DNA of 64,000 bases. Source: Pseudomonas entomophila L48 (GTDB lineage: Bacteria; Pseudomonadota; Gammaproteobacteria; Pseudomonadales; Pseudomonadaceae). Every line of letters begins with the position of its first letter. Position 1 is the stretch's first letter. Position numbers and translations under genes: made by a program. Below, one piece after another: positions 1-9,732 of the stretch. The notes below the pieces were generated by a model. The model was not told the origin of the DNA, made no database searches, and saw only the letters and a program-made list of their open reading frames with translations. The DNA lies in NCBI RefSeq assembly GCF_000026105.1, contig NC_008027.1, positions 1,236,501 to 1,300,500 of the forward strand. Reading direction: 5' to 3'.

Positions 1-779
1 ACGCTGGCGGAGATCATCTGGCGGATCTTCTCGGCACCGGACACGGTCAGCCCGTCGGGCGAGTGGCGGTATTTTTCCAGTTGCGTCGCCAGGGTGCTGC
101 CACCGGCCGACTGGCCGGGCAGGGCCAGGTACTTGGCTACCTGGCTGTAGGCGGCCTTGGCGAAGCGTGGCCAGTCCACCGCCGGGTTGTTCTGCGGGTC
201 CTTCGGGTCGAGCAGCTCGCGGTTCTCGATGAACAGCAGGCTGTTGACCATCACCGGCGGGATCGCGGCGAAGTTCGGGTACAGGTGCTGGGGGTAGTTG
301 TACTGGTAGAGCATGTCGCCACGGCAGTCGGTGATCGACAGGCCGGCCTGGATCTTCTCCACGTAGGGCACGAACAGCCCGTGATCGACATAGTTCATCA
401 AGGCGGGTGAGAAGCGCACCTGCTGGTTGATCAGGTAGTCGCGCTTGAGCAGGCGCGGCAAGAACTCGCCCAGCGCGCTGTAGCCCAGGCGCTTGTCGAA
501 CGGGCCGTCGCCGGGGTAGACGATGGCGTCGCTGGGGCCGGGTTCGAGCTGGTAGGTGAGGGTGCTGGCCAGCTTGCTGAACTCGCGCGATTGCAGGCGC
601 GAGGTCTGGATCTCATCCCAGGCGGCGAAGCCCACGGCCACCATGGCCACGATCAGGATGAGCAGGATCAGCCGCCACCACAGGCGGCGCTGGCGGGGGG
701 ATTTTTGCAAAGGGGCTTCAGCCTGGGGTGCCTTGGGTGCTTCCGTTCTGGTTGGTTCCGATTGCCACAGTGCGCCCAT
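1..779 (-). CDS. Transglycosylase (GT51/PBP1-like) domain protein, N-terminal part
   Basis: The gene runs off the left edge; about 259 N-terminal residues are visible and no stop is reached. A short polar N-terminus is followed by one hydrophobic segment (about residues 38-55), as in a bitopic inner-membrane protein facing the periplasm. Near residue 170 there is a motif of the form VNSLLFIENRELLD, and later SAGGSTLATQLEKY, which match the catalytic-Glu region and the GGSTL(T/A)QQL-type motif of the GT51 peptidoglycan glycosyltransferase family. Family knowledge suggests glycan-strand polymerisation or a related envelope job. The substrate and any C-terminal domain cannot be seen. The ATG at 777-779 is the first in frame before the membrane segment. 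Confidence 0.8.
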   Translation of the reverse strand, partial: MGALWQSEPTRTEAPKAPQAEAPLQKSPRQRRLWWRLILLILIVAMVAVGFAAWDEIQTSRLQSREFSKLASTLTYQLEPGPSDAIVYPGDGPFDKRLGYSALGEFLPRLLKRDYLINQQVRFSPALMNYVDHGLFVPYVEKIQAGLSITDCRGDMLYQYNYPQHLYPNFAAIPPVMVNSLLFIENRELLDPKDPQNNPAVDWPRFAKAAYSQVAKYLALPGQSAGGSTLATQLEKYRHSPDGLTVSGAEKIRQMISAS

Positions 780-1205
780 AGTCTTGAGTCCGGCCAGGTA
801 TTTTCGTCTTGCTTGTCTGAAGCTTAGACAATGGCCGGAGTTGGTGAAAAATTTGTAGGAAGCCTCGAAAAAGCAGTGCAGACATGCGCCTTTGGTGTGA
901 CTTCCATTCTTCGGCAATGTTGCTATGGTATCGGCCCCATTCCTGCGAATGGGTGGAACGAGACGAAGATGCCACTCCGTTCGAGGCTTTCGGCCCGAGG
1001 AATCTCGCCAAATTTCCTGCTGTATATAGTGAAAAGCCCTGCAAATGGCTTCCTATACTGCTCGCCCCCTTCGCCCTGCCGCTGCCTGACGCGCACGGTG
1101 GGCGGGCCGGCCCACAAGGCCGCCCGGCAAGACGACGCCCCGCCTATCGGCGTGGCCGGTGCCGCACGAAGGTCAAATCCAATAACAAAATGAGGTTGTA
1201 TTGCT
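780..1205. other. Intergenic region between two divergent genes
   Basis: These 426 bases separate the leftward transglycosylase gene from the rightward permease gene. No coding frame here has plausible composition. The segment should hold both promoters. AT-richer stretches occur around 1018-1062 (TATATAGT and TATACT hexamers), upstream of the permease, but I cannot pair either convincingly with a -35 element. No repeat, operator or RNA gene was recognised. Confidence 0.4.
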
Positions 1206-2624
1206 ATGCCAGTCGGCAACCATCCTGCCCATGGCGAGTCCGCCCAGGGCGGCCCGCTCAAGCGTGAACTGGGCGAACGGCACATCCGCCTGATGGCCCT
1301 CGGTGCCTGTATCGGCGTCGGCCTGTTCCTCGGTTCGGCCAAGGCCATCGAGATGGCCGGCCCCGCCATCATGCTTTCCTACATCATCGGTGGCCTGGCT
1401 ATCCTGGTGATCATGCGCGCCCTCGGCGAGATGGCCGTGCACAACCCCGTCGCCGGCTCCTTCAGCCGCTATGCGCAAGACTACCTCGGCCCGCTGGCGG
1501 GCTTTCTCACCGGCTGGAACTACTGGTTCCTGTGGCTGGTGACCTGTGTCGCCGAGATCACCGCGGTGGCCATCTACATGGGCATCTGGTTCCCCGACGT
1601 GCCGCGCTGGATCTGGGCGCTGATGGCCCTGGGCAGCATGGGCGCGATCAACCTGATCGCGGTCAAGGCGTTCGGCGAGTTCGAGTTCTGGTTCGCCCTG
1701 ATCAAGATCGTCACCATCATCGCCATGGTGCTCGGTGGCATCGGCATCATCGCCTTCGGCTTTGGTAACGATGGCGTGGCCATGGGCATCTCCAACCTGT
1801 GGAGCAATGGTGGCTTCATGCCCAATGGCGTGACCGGCGTGCTGATGTCGCTGCAGATGGTGATGTTCGCCTACCTGGGCGTGGAAATGATCGGCCTGAC
1901 CGCCGGCGAAGCGCGCAACCCGCAGAAGACCATCCCCCAGGCTATCGGCTCGGTGTTCTGGCGCATCCTGCTGTTCTATGTGGGCGCGCTGTTCGTGATC
2001 CTGTCGATCTACCCGTGGAGCGAGATCGGCAGCCAGGGCAGCCCCTTCGTGATGACCTTCGAGCGCCTGGGGATCAAGACCGCCGCCGGCATCATCAACT
2101 TCGTGGTGATCACTGCCGCGCTGTCGTCGTGCAACGGCGGCATCTTCAGCACCGGGCGCATGCTCTACAGCCTGGCGCAGAATGGCCAGGCGCCGGCCGC
2201 CTTTGCCCGCACCTCGAAAAGCGGTGTGCCACGCAACGCGCTGCTGCTGTCTATCGGCGCACTGCTGCTGGGCGTGCTGGCCAACTACCTGGTGCCGGAG
2301 AAGGTGTTCGTCTGGGTGACCTCGATTGCCACCTTTGGTGCGATCTGGACCTGGGTGATGATCCTGCTGGCGCAGCTGAAGTTCCGTGCCGGGCTGAGCA
2401 CTGCCGAGCGCAACGCGCTGAAGTACCGCATGTGGCTGTGGCCGCTGAGCTCGTACCTGGCGCTGGCGTTCCTGGTGCTGGTGGTGGGCTTGATGGCGTA
2501 TTTCGAGGATACCCGCGTGGCCCTGTACATCGGCCCGGCGTTCCTGGTGCTGCTGACGGCGCTGTACTACACCTTCCGCCTGGCGCCGAAAGAGGCGCAG
2601 GGCGTGGCGAGTACCGCCTCCTGA
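1206..2624 (+). CDS. Amino-acid permease, APC superfamily (AAP family)
   Basis: This is a 472-residue inner-membrane transporter with about 12 hydrophobic segments. The opening LKRELGERHIRLMALGACIG followed by VGLFLGSAKAI is the N-terminal signature of the AAP branch (ProY, HutT, AnsP, CycA type), and GEARNPQKTIPQAI is the conserved loop after the sixth helix. Such proteins import one or a few L-amino acids by proton symport. The substrate (proline, histidine or another) cannot be decided from sequence alone. The gene is monocistronic: it has its own upstream region and a strong intrinsic terminator 3 bp after the stop. Length is normal for the family. Confidence 0.92.
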   Translation: MPVGNHPAHGESAQGGPLKRELGERHIRLMALGACIGVGLFLGSAKAIEMAGPAIMLSYIIGGLAILVIMRALGEMAVHNPVAGSFSRYAQDYLGPLAGFLTGWNYWFLWLVTCVAEITAVAIYMGIWFPDVPRWIWALMALGSMGAINLIAVKAFGEFEFWFALIKIVTIIAMVLGGIGIIAFGFGNDGVAMGISNLWSNGGFMPNGVTGVLMSLQMVMFAYLGVEMIGLTAGEARNPQKTIPQAIGSVFWRILLFYVGALFVILSIYPWSEIGSQGSPFVMTFERLGIKTAAGIINFVVITAALSSCNGGIFSTGRMLYSLAQNGQAPAAFARTSKSGVPRNALLLSIGALLLGVLANYLVPEKVFVWVTSIATFGAIWTWVMILLAQLKFRAGLSTAERNALKYRMWLWPLSSYLALAFLVLVVGLMAYFEDTRVALYIGPAFLVLLTALYYTFRLAPKEAQGVASTAS

Positions 2625-2626
2625 TG

Positions 2627-2662
2627 AACAAAGCCCCGGCCAGTGCCGGGGCTTTGTTTTTG
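2627..2662 (+). terminator. Intrinsic terminator after the permease gene
   Basis: A 14-nt stem (AACAAAGCCCCGGC / GCCGGGGCTTTGTT) with loop CAGT is followed by a T run (TTTTT). It starts 3 bp after the stop codon of the permease. Confidence 0.9.
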
Positions 2663-2676
2663 GGGCAATGATCACG

Positions 2677-2764
2677 TGTAGGAGCCAGCCTTGCTGGCGA
2701 AGCAGGCGCCGCGGTGCATGGCACCGGCTGCGCCGGTGTTCGCCGGCAAGGCCGACTCCTACAG
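2677..2764. repeat. REP pair (BIME-like)
   Basis: Two inverted REP-type units sit head to head with TGTAGGAGC at the left end and GCTCCTACA-like bases (GACTCCTACA) at the right end. The left unit has the CCAGCCTTGCTGGCGAA stem and the right unit the TTCGCCGGCAAGG stem, so the two arms belong to different sequence variants. It lies between the permease and the convergent glutamate-synthase-like gene. Confidence 0.8.
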
Positions 2765-2787
2765 CAATCTGTTGAGACAAAATGCCA

Positions 2788-4407
2788 TCAGGCCGCCGCT
2801 TCGCTATGCGGTTCGAAACTGTCGGCCCGCGCCAACTGCCACATCCGCGAATAGAACTGCCCATTGACCTCGCCGGTCAGCAACTCCCCCGGCTTGAGGA
2901 ACACATGCATCTGCGAGAACAGCTTGATCTCGGTCGCCGAGATCCGCCGCACCAGGTGCTTGGCCTCCAGCTGCGCCGGATGCTCCAGGCCCGCCGCAGC
3001 CAGCATCTCGGCCAGGGCGCGCAGGGTGTTGTGGTGGAAGTTGAGCACTCGCTGGGCCTTGTCCGGCACCACCAGCGCGCGCTGGCGCAGGGCATCCTGG
3101 GTGGCCACGCCGGTCGGGCACTTGTTGGTGTGGCAGCTCTGCGACTGGATGCAGCCGATGGCGAACATGAAACCGCGCGCCGCGTTGGCCCAGTCGGCGC
3201 CGATGGCCAGCACGCTGGCGATGTCGAAGGCGCTGACGATCTTGCCGCTGGCACCGAGCTTGATCTTGTCGCGCAGGTTCAGGCCGACCAAGGTGTTGTG
3301 CACAAACAGAAGGCCCTCGCGCAGCGGCACGCCGATATGGTCGGTGAACTCCACCGGCGCGGCACCGGTGCCGCCCTCCTTGCCGTCGACGACGATGAAG
3401 TCGGGCAGGATGCCGGTCTCCAGCATGGCCTTGGCGATGCCCATGAATTCCCACGGGTGGCCCAGGCAGAACTTGAAGCCCACCGGCTTGCCGCCGGACA
3501 GCTCACGCAGTTGGGCGATGAAATGCATCATCTCGATGGGGGTGGAGAATGCGCTGTGGCGCGAGGGTGAAATACAGTCTTCGCCCATCAGCACACCACG
3601 GGTATCGGCGATCTCTTTCGTGACTTTGTGCTTGGGCAGGATGCCGCCATGGCCGGGTTTCGCGCCCTGGCTCATCTTGATTTCGATCATGCGTACTTGC
3701 GGGGTTTGCGCCTGGGCGGCGAAGCGCTCGGGGTCGAAGCGCCCATCCGGGGTGCGGCAACCGAAGTAGCCGCTGCCCAGCTCCCACACCAGGTCGCCGC
3801 CGTGTTCACGGTGGTAGGGGCTGATGCTGCCTTCGCCGGTGTCGTGGTGGAAGTTGCCCAGCTTGGCGCCCTGGTTGAGGGCGCGGATGGCGTTGGCGCT
3901 GAGCGAGCCGAAGCTCATCGCCGAGATATTGAAGATCGAGGCGGAATACGGCTGGGTGCACTGCGGTCCACCGACGGTGACGCGGAAGCTCGCCGGGTCG
4001 GCCAGTGGCGCCGGGCGCATCGAATGGCCGATGAACTCGAAGCCTGATTCGTACACATCGATCAGCGTGCCGAAGGGTTTGTCCGAGGCTTCGTTCTTGG
4101 CCCGGGCGTACACCAGCGAGCGCTGGGCGCGGGAGAAGGGCAAAGCGTCGCTGTCGGCTTCCAGCAGGTACTGGCGGATTTCCGGGCGGATGCCTTCGAC
4201 CAGGTAGCGGATATTGCCGAGGATCGGGTAGTTGCGGCGCACTGCGTGGCGCTGCTGCAGCAGGTCGAAGACGCCGATCAGGCTGAGCACCCCAGTGGTC
4301 AGGGTGAAGGGCCACAGCCAGTCGTGCTCGAGGAAGGGCAGGCTGGCAAGGGTGAACAGCACGCAGGCGGCGAAGAAGGCGTAGCGACTGAGAAGTGACA
4401 GGCTCAT
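2788..4407 (-). CDS. FMN-binding glutamate synthase family protein
   Basis: A 539-residue protein with two hydrophobic segments near the N-terminus (about residues 7-45), followed by the glutamate synthase central/FMN-binding TIM-barrel domain. Visible motifs are [48 protein letters not shown] and the cysteine cluster [21 protein letters not shown], which match the FMN and 3Fe-4S parts of GltB. The glutaminase and GltD parts are absent. It is therefore a stand-alone, probably membrane-anchored flavo-iron-sulfur oxidoreductase. Its substrate is unknown and assimilatory glutamate synthesis should not be assumed. AAGGA lies about 8 nt before the ATG. Confidence 0.9.
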   Translation of the reverse strand: MSLSLLSRYAFFAACVLFTLASLPFLEHDWLWPFTLTTGVLSLIGVFDLLQQRHAVRRNYPILGNIRYLVEGIRPEIRQYLLEADSDALPFSRAQRSLVYARAKNEASDKPFGTLIDVYESGFEFIGHSMRPAPLADPASFRVTVGGPQCTQPYSASIFNISAMSFGSLSANAIRALNQGAKLGNFHHDTGEGSISPYHREHGGDLVWELGSGYFGCRTPDGRFDPERFAAQAQTPQVRMIEIKMSQGAKPGHGGILPKHKVTKEIADTRGVLMGEDCISPSRHSAFSTPIEMMHFIAQLRELSGGKPVGFKFCLGHPWEFMGIAKAMLETGILPDFIVVDGKEGGTGAAPVEFTDHIGVPLREGLLFVHNTLVGLNLRDKIKLGASGKIVSAFDIASVLAIGADWANAARGFMFAIGCIQSQSCHTNKCPTGVATQDALRQRALVVPDKAQRVLNFHHNTLRALAEMLAAAGLEHPAQLEAKHLVRRISATEIKLFSQMHVFLKPGELLTGEVNGQFYSRMWQLARADSFEPHSEAAA

Positions 4408-4540
4408 ACGGGTTCCTTGCGAATGGCTCGGTCAGGCTCAGGGCCTGGCAAGGCCCGACCATAGCCCGGTTGGGCGGCGGTTTGCCAGTTTCGGGGCGGG
4501 CGCGAATATGAAAATTCGGGTATCGAAAATCATTCGCAAT

Positions 4541-4565
4541 ATAGTATGTTATAAAGTATCACTTT
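4541..4565 (+). promoter_or_regulatory. Possible Zur-type operator upstream of L31 type B
   Basis: The AT-rich stretch includes GTTATA-AAG-TATCAC, an imperfect inverted repeat resembling Zur boxes (GTTATA...TATAAC), 24-45 bp before the start codon of the zinc-free L31 paralogue. In other bacteria such paralogues are repressed by Zur when zinc is plentiful. The spacing is not canonical, so this is only a candidate. Confidence 0.35.
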
Positions 4566-4585
4566 TATCCCCAGGAGGCTCCACC

Positions 4586-4843
4586 ATGAAAGCAGGCATC
4601 CACCCCGCTTACCGCCCTGTGCTGTTCCACGACACCGCCGCCGATGTGTACTTCCTGATCGGTTCGACCGTCGACACCGATCGCACCCAGGTGCACAGCG
4701 ATGGCCAGACCTACCCCTATGTGGCGCTGGATGTGTCCAGTGCCTCGCACCCGGTGTACACCGGGCAGCAGCGCAAGACTACGGTGGAAGGGCGTGTCGC
4801 CGGGTTCAACAAGCGTTTCGCCGGCTTCCAGGCCACCCGCTGA
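4586..4843 (+). CDS. rpmE2: 50S ribosomal protein L31 type B (zinc-free paralogue)
   Basis: An 85-residue L31 beginning [20 protein letters not shown], the type B (YkgM-like) consensus. It contains no cysteine, so it is the C-minus form that replaces zinc-binding L31 on the 70S ribosome when zinc is scarce. The start is fixed by AGGAGG at 4573-4578; the frame stays open upstream to 4508, but those extra residues do not match the family. The gene stands alone. A candidate Zur operator overlaps the presumed promoter. A REP pair begins 4 bp after the stop. Confidence 0.93.
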   Translation: MKAGIHPAYRPVLFHDTAADVYFLIGSTVDTDRTQVHSDGQTYPYVALDVSSASHPVYTGQQRKTTVEGRVAGFNKRFAGFQATR

Positions 4844-4846
4844 ACC

Positions 4847-4931
4847 TGTAGGAGCGGCTTTAGCCGCGAAACGGGCGGCGCGGTATCTGGCACCCGCTTC
4901 GCGGGTGATCGCGGCTGAAGCCGCTCCTACG
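4847..4931. repeat. REP pair overlapping the lhr stop codon
   Basis: The outer ends read TGTAGGAGCGG and CCGCTCCTAC; the inner stems are of the GGCTTTAGCCGCGA variant. The right end contains the stop codon of the leftward helicase gene (CTA at 4927-4929), so the element forms the last bases of that coding region. Confidence 0.85.
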
Positions 4932-7900
4932 GGGGCGGCGTCTGGCGCACCAGGTGTTGATGCCATTGCGCTTGCTCGGCTGCAGGTGCCTCCACCAGAT
5001 ACTCATATCTCCCTGCCACGCGACAGGCCACGGCCACGCCATCCCTGTAGAGCAAGCGATTGCCGCCAACCGCCGGCACTTTGCTCCCCGGCAACAGGCT
5101 CCCGACCAGGTTCAACGGGTCGCAGGCACTGACCACCACCAGTGCGCCATCCAATGCCCGCCTGCGCACTTGCCGCAACAACCCCACTGCCTCAGGCAAG
5201 GCGAACTGCTCGCCCGCCAACCCGGCAATGAAGCGCCCGCCGCGAATCTCGCCGCGTGCCTCGAGCCGGTGATAGCAGCGCAGCAACTCACGCCAGGGCG
5301 GCAGCACATCGCTTTCACGTTCCAGCAAACGCCAGCACACCACCCCATAGCGGCGCAGCAGGCTGCGCGCCAGATGTTCGAGGCGCTGGTCTTCGTCCAC
5401 GGTGCCTGCGCCCCGGCGTAGCAAGGCCCAGCGCCCGGCGTGGGCCATGCTGCTGGACACGGGAGGGTGCCCGCGACGGCTGTTTCGTGGGCTGCGCTTG
5501 GCTGCTGGGGTGATCAGGCTGCGCAGGCCACTGAAGCCATCGGCGCTTGCCAGTCCGGCCCCGACCAATTCCTGAAGGGCCGCCTCAAGCTCACTGGGTA
5601 GCAGGTGAGCCTCACGGGTCAGTTCGTCGAAGAACAGCGCGCCCTGTTCCTGCAACGTCTGCAACACCCGCTGTGCCCGTGAGCCCAACTGCTCGGGATC
5701 GGCTGTCGGGGCCAGGCTGCGCCACAGCCCGAGATGCTCGCGTGGCAACAGCACCAGTGGCGTGCTGCCCAGGGTGCTGGCCGAGGCCGTGGCCGCCAGC
5801 CGGCTCCACGCCCACTGCCCGCTGCGGCAGGCATCGTCCAGCCAGTGCGGGCTGTAGTCCTTGATCCGTGCCGGCAGCAGCTCGGTTTCCCAGGTTGCGG
5901 CGGCGCACGGGTAGCCCTGCAGTTGGCCGAGTACTTCGCCCACTGCCTGGGGGCCGCGCAGGCGGGTTTCGCCCGCCAGGTGCTGCCAGTCGAACAGAAA
6001 CCGCATGAAATCCTGCAGGCTTACCGGCTCGATTTCCCGGCGCAGGCGCTTGACCGTGTAGCGGTGGATGCGTGCGAGCAGATGCCGCTCGCACCATTGC
6101 AGTTCGTCTTGGCCAGGGCTGAAGTGGCCGCGCAATACATAGCCTTCGCCTTCCAGGCGGGCGAGGGCCTGCTCGCAGTCGCCGGTTGCCAGCCCCAATG
6201 GTGTGCTGATCTGTTTCAGGTCCAGCGGGCCGAAACCGCTCAGGCGTGCACGCAGCAGTTCGATCAGTGCGCTGTCTGGCGTGTGGTTCAGCTCGAAGCC
6301 TGGAAGCACTGGCAGGCTGGGTTCAAGCTGGGCTGCGGGGTACAGCGCCATGAGCAGGCTCTGACGCTCGCGGGCTAACCACAGGTGTTGCAAGCGGCAG
6401 GCGCGCCCGCTACCCGAGAGTGCTTCCAGCAGGGCGTCCCATTCAGGATTGGCCTGTACCTCGGTTTGGGTGATGACCCCTAGGCTCATCAGTGCCTCAT
6501 GCATCTCATCGGCAGTGGTCGGCTGCGGCCAGGCCTCGGCCTGCACGGCGTCAATGGCGTCGGCGTCCAGCGCGCCCAGGTCGTCGCTGCTGCTCACTTC
6601 GTTCCAGCGTCGGTTGAGCACTGCCTGGGTGCGTCGCTCTTCCAGCGGGGCGTCGTCGAGGAAGGTATAAGGGCGCGCGTTGAGGATCGCCGAGGCCAGT
6701 GGCGAAGGGGCCGGCAGGTCGCGGCTGAGCAGGCGCACCTGGCCGGCTTCCATACGCCGCAGCAGGGCCAGCCAGCCTTCACTGTCCATGGCTTCATGCA
6801 GGCAGTCGTCGAGGGTCTGTTCGACCAGCGGATGATCGGGGATCTGCCGTTCACCGACGATGTTCTCCAAACAGGCGATCTGGTCGGGAAACACGGCGGC
6901 CACCAGGTCCTCACTCTTCATCCGCTGGATCTGCGGCGCCACCTTGCGCCCGCCCACATAGCGCGGCAGGGCCAGGGCCACCGCCGCATTCCAACGCCAG
7001 CGCACGCCGAACAGCGGGGCGTCGAGCAGCGCCTGGACCAGGATCGGCTCTGCCGTGCGGCTGTTGAGGTAGCGCCATACTTCGTCCAGCGCGAAGCTGT
7101 GGCTGGTGGACAGCGACAGCACGATGGCGTCCTCGCTCGCCGCCGCCTGCAGTTCGAAGTTGAAGGTGCGGCAGAAGCGCTTGCGCAGGGCCAGGCCCCA
7201 GGCGCGGTTGATACGGCTGCCGTAGGGCGAGTGGATGATCAGCTGGGTGCCGCCGGACTCGTCGAAGAAGCGCTCCATCACCAGGGTCTGCTGTGAGGGC
7301 AGGGCCCCGAGCACATGCCAGGTGCGGCCCAGGTAGTCGAGCAGTTGGCGGGCACAGTCTTCATCCAGTGCATAGTCGGTCTGCAACCAGGCGAGCACCT
7401 GGTCGCTGTCACCCTGTTGCAGTTGCGCATCGATCCGCGCCTGCAGACGCGCCACTGCGGCGGACAACTCATCGCTGCGCCCGGGCGCTTCGCCCAGCCA
7501 GAACGGGATAGTCGGCGGCAAGCCATGGGCATCTTCCACCCGCACCCGCCCGGGCTCGACCCGCAGGATGCGGTAGGACGCATTGCCCAGCTGGAAGATA
7601 TCGCCGGCAATGCTTTCAACCGCGAAATCCTCGTTGACGCTGCCGATGTTCAGCGCTTGGGGCTCCAGCAGCACCGCGTAGTCGGCGGTCTCCGGGATGG
7701 TGCCGCCGCTGGTCAGCGCGGTCAGCTGGCTGCCTCGGCGCCCACGCAGCGTGCCGCTCACCGCGTCGCGGTGCAGATAGGCGCTACGCACGCCCTGGCG
7801 ACCGTTGAAACCCTCGGCGAGCATGCGCAGCAGCGCCTGGTAGTGGCGATTGTCGAGGTCGGCATAGGGCGTGGCCTGGCGCACCAGGTCGAACAGTGCC

Positions 7901-9201
7901 GTCTCGGCCCAGGGTTGGTTGCTGACTTCGGCGACGATCTGCTGAGCCAGCACATCCAACGGTGCATGGGGAACATGCAGGGCGTCCAGTTCACCCTGGC
8001 GCACGCAGTCGAGCAGCGCCACGCACTCGATCAGGTCGTCGCGCGAGGTGGGGAACAGGCGGCCCTTGGGCACGCCGTCGACCTGGTGGCCGGAGCGCCC
8101 GACACGTTGCAGGAAGGCGGCGATCGAGCCGGGCGAAGCGATCTGGCAGACCAGGTCGACCTCGCCAATATCGATGCCCAGCTCCAGCGAGGCGGTAGCC
8201 ACCAGCACCTGCAACTCTCCGGCCTTGAGCCGTTGCTCGGCGGCCAGACGATATTCCTTGGCCAGGCTGCCATGGTGCGCGGCCACGGCGTCGTTGCCCA
8301 GGCGTTCGCCGAGGTGGCGGGTCAGGCGCTCGGCCAGGCGCCGGGTGTTGACGAACACCAGGGTGGTGCGGTGCTCGCGGGCGAGGGCGGCGAGGCGGTC
8401 GTAGACCACGTCCCAGACGTCGGTGGCCATCACCGCGCCCAGCGGCACGGGTGGCACTTCCAGGGCCAGGTCGCGATGACGGACATGGCCGATATCGACG
8501 ATGGCACAGGGGCGCTTATGCCCGACCAGGAACTCGGCCACACGCTCTACCGGGCGCTGGGTGGCGGACAGGCCGATGCGCCGCAAGGGCCGCCCGGCCA
8601 ATGCCTGCAGGCGCTCGAGCGTGAGCGCCAGGTGGCAGCCGCGCTTGTTGCCGGCCAGGGCGTGGATCTCGTCGACGATCACTGTGTGCACGCTGGCCAG
8701 GCCCTGGCGGCCGGATTCAGAGCCCAGCAGCACGTAAAGCGACTCCGGCGTGGTCACCAGGATGTGCGGCGCCCGCTTGCGCATGGCGGTGCGTTCTTTC
8801 TGCGGGGTGTCGCCGGTGCGCACGGCGGTGGTGATGCGTGGCACCTTCAGGCCAAGTTGTTCAAGGCTTTGGCTGATGCCTTCAAGCGGTGCCTCGAGGT
8901 TCAGGTGGATGTCGTTGGACAACGCTTTGAGCGGCGAGACGTACACCACCTGGGTCTGCGCCGGCAGTTCGCCGTCGTTCGCCAGGCCCTGGCGGAACAG
9001 TTCGTCGAGCACGGCGAGGAAAGCGCTCAAGGTCTTGCCCGAGCCGGTCGGTGCGGCGAGCAGCATCGACTGGCCGCCGTGGATCAACGGCCAGGCGCGG
9101 GCCTGGGCCTCGGTGACCGTGGCGAAGCGTTGGCGGAACCAGGTGGCGACGGCCGGGTGGAACAGCTCGAGCACCGGGTGCGGGTGGGCTGGCAAGTTCA
9201 T
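4927..9201 (-). CDS. lhr: Large helicase-related protein Lhr (DEAD/DEAH box)
   Basis: A superfamily-2 helicase of about 1424 residues. Walker A APTGSGKT is at residues 50-57, and a DEIH box (VIVDEIHAL) lies near residue 175-180, followed by SATQRPVERVAEFL (motif III) and QRVGRSGHQVDG (motif VI). The long remainder corresponds to the winged-helix, beta-barrel and C-terminal parts of Lhr; total length fits the long Lhr family (about 1500). Lhr unwinds RNA-DNA hybrids and branched DNA and is linked to DNA repair. I chose the ATG at 9201, because the family N-terminus is MNLP-HPHPVL-like; a TTG at 9222 would add seven residues. The stop lies inside a REP element. The gene is convergent with rpmE2 and divergent from the NUDIX gene. 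Confidence 0.93.
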   Translation of the reverse strand: MNLPAHPHPVLELFHPAVATWFRQRFATVTEAQARAWPLIHGGQSMLLAAPTGSGKTLSAFLAVLDELFRQGLANDGELPAQTQVVYVSPLKALSNDIHLNLEAPLEGISQSLEQLGLKVPRITTAVRTGDTPQKERTAMRKRAPHILVTTPESLYVLLGSESGRQGLASVHTVIVDEIHALAGNKRGCHLALTLERLQALAGRPLRRIGLSATQRPVERVAEFLVGHKRPCAIVDIGHVRHRDLALEVPPVPLGAVMATDVWDVVYDRLAALAREHRTTLVFVNTRRLAERLTRHLGERLGNDAVAAHHGSLAKEYRLAAEQRLKAGELQVLVATASLELGIDIGEVDLVCQIASPGSIAAFLQRVGRSGHQVDGVPKGRLFPTSRDDLIECVALLDCVRQGELDALHVPHAPLDVLAQQIVAEVSNQPWAETALFDLVRQATPYADLDNRHYQALLRMLAEGFNGRQGVRSAYLHRDAVSGTLRGRRGSQLTALTSGGTIPETADYAVLLEPQALNIGSVNEDFAVESIAGDIFQLGNASYRILRVEPGRVRVEDAHGLPPTIPFWLGEAPGRSDELSAAVARLQARIDAQLQQGDSDQVLAWLQTDYALDEDCARQLLDYLGRTWHVLGALPSQQTLVMERFFDESGGTQLIIHSPYGSRINRAWGLALRKRFCRTFNFELQAAASEDAIVLSLSTSHSFALDEVWRYLNSRTAEPILVQALLDAPLFGVRWRWNAAVALALPRYVGGRKVAPQIQRMKSEDLVAAVFPDQIACLENIVGERQIPDHPLVEQTLDDCLHEAMDSEGWLALLRRMEAGQVRLLSRDLPAPSPLASAILNARPYTFLDDAPLEERRTQAVLNRRWNEVSSSDDLGALDADAIDAVQAEAWPQPTTADEMHEALMSLGVITQTEVQANPEWDALLEALSGSGRACRLQHLWLARERQSLLMALYPAAQLEPSLPVLPGFELNHTPDSALIELLRARLSGFGPLDLKQISTPLGLATGDCEQALARLEGEGYVLRGHFSPGQDELQWCERHLLARIHRYTVKRLRREIEPVSLQDFMRFLFDWQHLAGETRLRGPQAVGEVLGQLQGYPCAAATWETELLPARIKDYSPHWLDDACRSGQWAWSRLAATASASTLGSTPLVLLPREHLGLWRSLAPTADPEQLGSRAQRVLQTLQEQGALFFDELTREAHLLPSELEAALQELVGAGLASADGFSGLRSLITPAAKRSPRNSRRGHPPVSSSMAHAGRWALLRRGAGTVDEDQRLEHLARSLLRRYGVVCWRLLERESDVLPPWRELLRCYHRLEARGEIRGGRFIAGLAGEQFALPEAVGLLRQVRRRALDGALVVVSACDPLNLVGSLLPGSKVPAVGGNRLLYRDGVAVACRVAGRYEYLVEAPAAEQAQWHQHLVRQTPPP

Positions 9202-9318
9202 GGGTTGGTTATGGCGGGGCAAGGGCGGATTGGCAAGGGGCCGTTCGTCTGCCAGTTCCGGTCCCTTCGCGGGTGATGTGCGTTATCCTCTGCGCCCTCG
9301 TTCGTCCAGGAGCCCGTC

Positions 9319-9732
9319 ATGCCCAAGACCATCCACATCGCCGCCGCCCTGCTGATCGACCCGCAAGGCCGCACCCTGCTGGTACGCAAGCGCGGCACCC
9401 AGGCGTTCATGCAGCCGGGTGGCAAGATCGATGCGGGCGAATCGCCGGCCCAGGCGCTGGTGCGTGAACTACATGAAGAACTGGGGCTGCGGGTCGACCC
9501 CGACCAGGCTATGCATCTGGGCAGCTTCAGCGCACCTGCGGCCAACGAACCCGGTTTCGTCGTCCAGGCCGAGCTGTTCCGCGTAGACAGCGCCGAGGCC
9601 GTGGCCCCGGCGGCGGAGATCGAGGAGATAGTGTGGTTGGCTGCGGAGCAGGCGCCGGACTTGAGCCTGGCTCCCCTGACCCGCGATCTGATCCTGCCGC
9701 TGTGGCGCGAAGGCCTCAACGCACCGCGCTGA
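9319..9732 (+). CDS. NUDIX hydrolase
   Basis: A 137-residue single-domain NUDIX pyrophosphohydrolase. The full Nudix box GX5EX7REUXEEXGU is present: Gly35, Glu41, Arg49-Glu50, Glu53-Glu54, Gly56 and Leu57, which ligate Mg2+ and perform hydrolysis of nucleoside-diphosphate-linked substrates. The substrate is not predictable. AGGAG lies about 10 nt before the ATG. The last 17 bases overlap the 3' end of the convergent metR gene. Confidence 0.9.
   Translation: MPKTIHIAAALLIDPQGRTLLVRKRGTQAFMQPGGKIDAGESPAQALVRELHEELGLRVDPDQAMHLGSFSAPAANEPGFVVQAELFRVDSAEAVAPAAEIEEIVWLAAEQAPDLSLAPLTRDLILPLWREGLNAPR

Noticed and set aside
1173..2864. Long minus-strand frame opposite the amino-acid permease
   Set aside because: Its His/Gln/Gly/Asp-rich protein is the complement of membrane-helix codons; the permease on the plus strand explains the region.
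7315..9276. Long plus-strand frame opposite lhr
   Set aside because: Antisense shadow of the helicase coding region; Gln/Ala/Gly/Val/His-rich composition typical for GC-skewed mirror frames.
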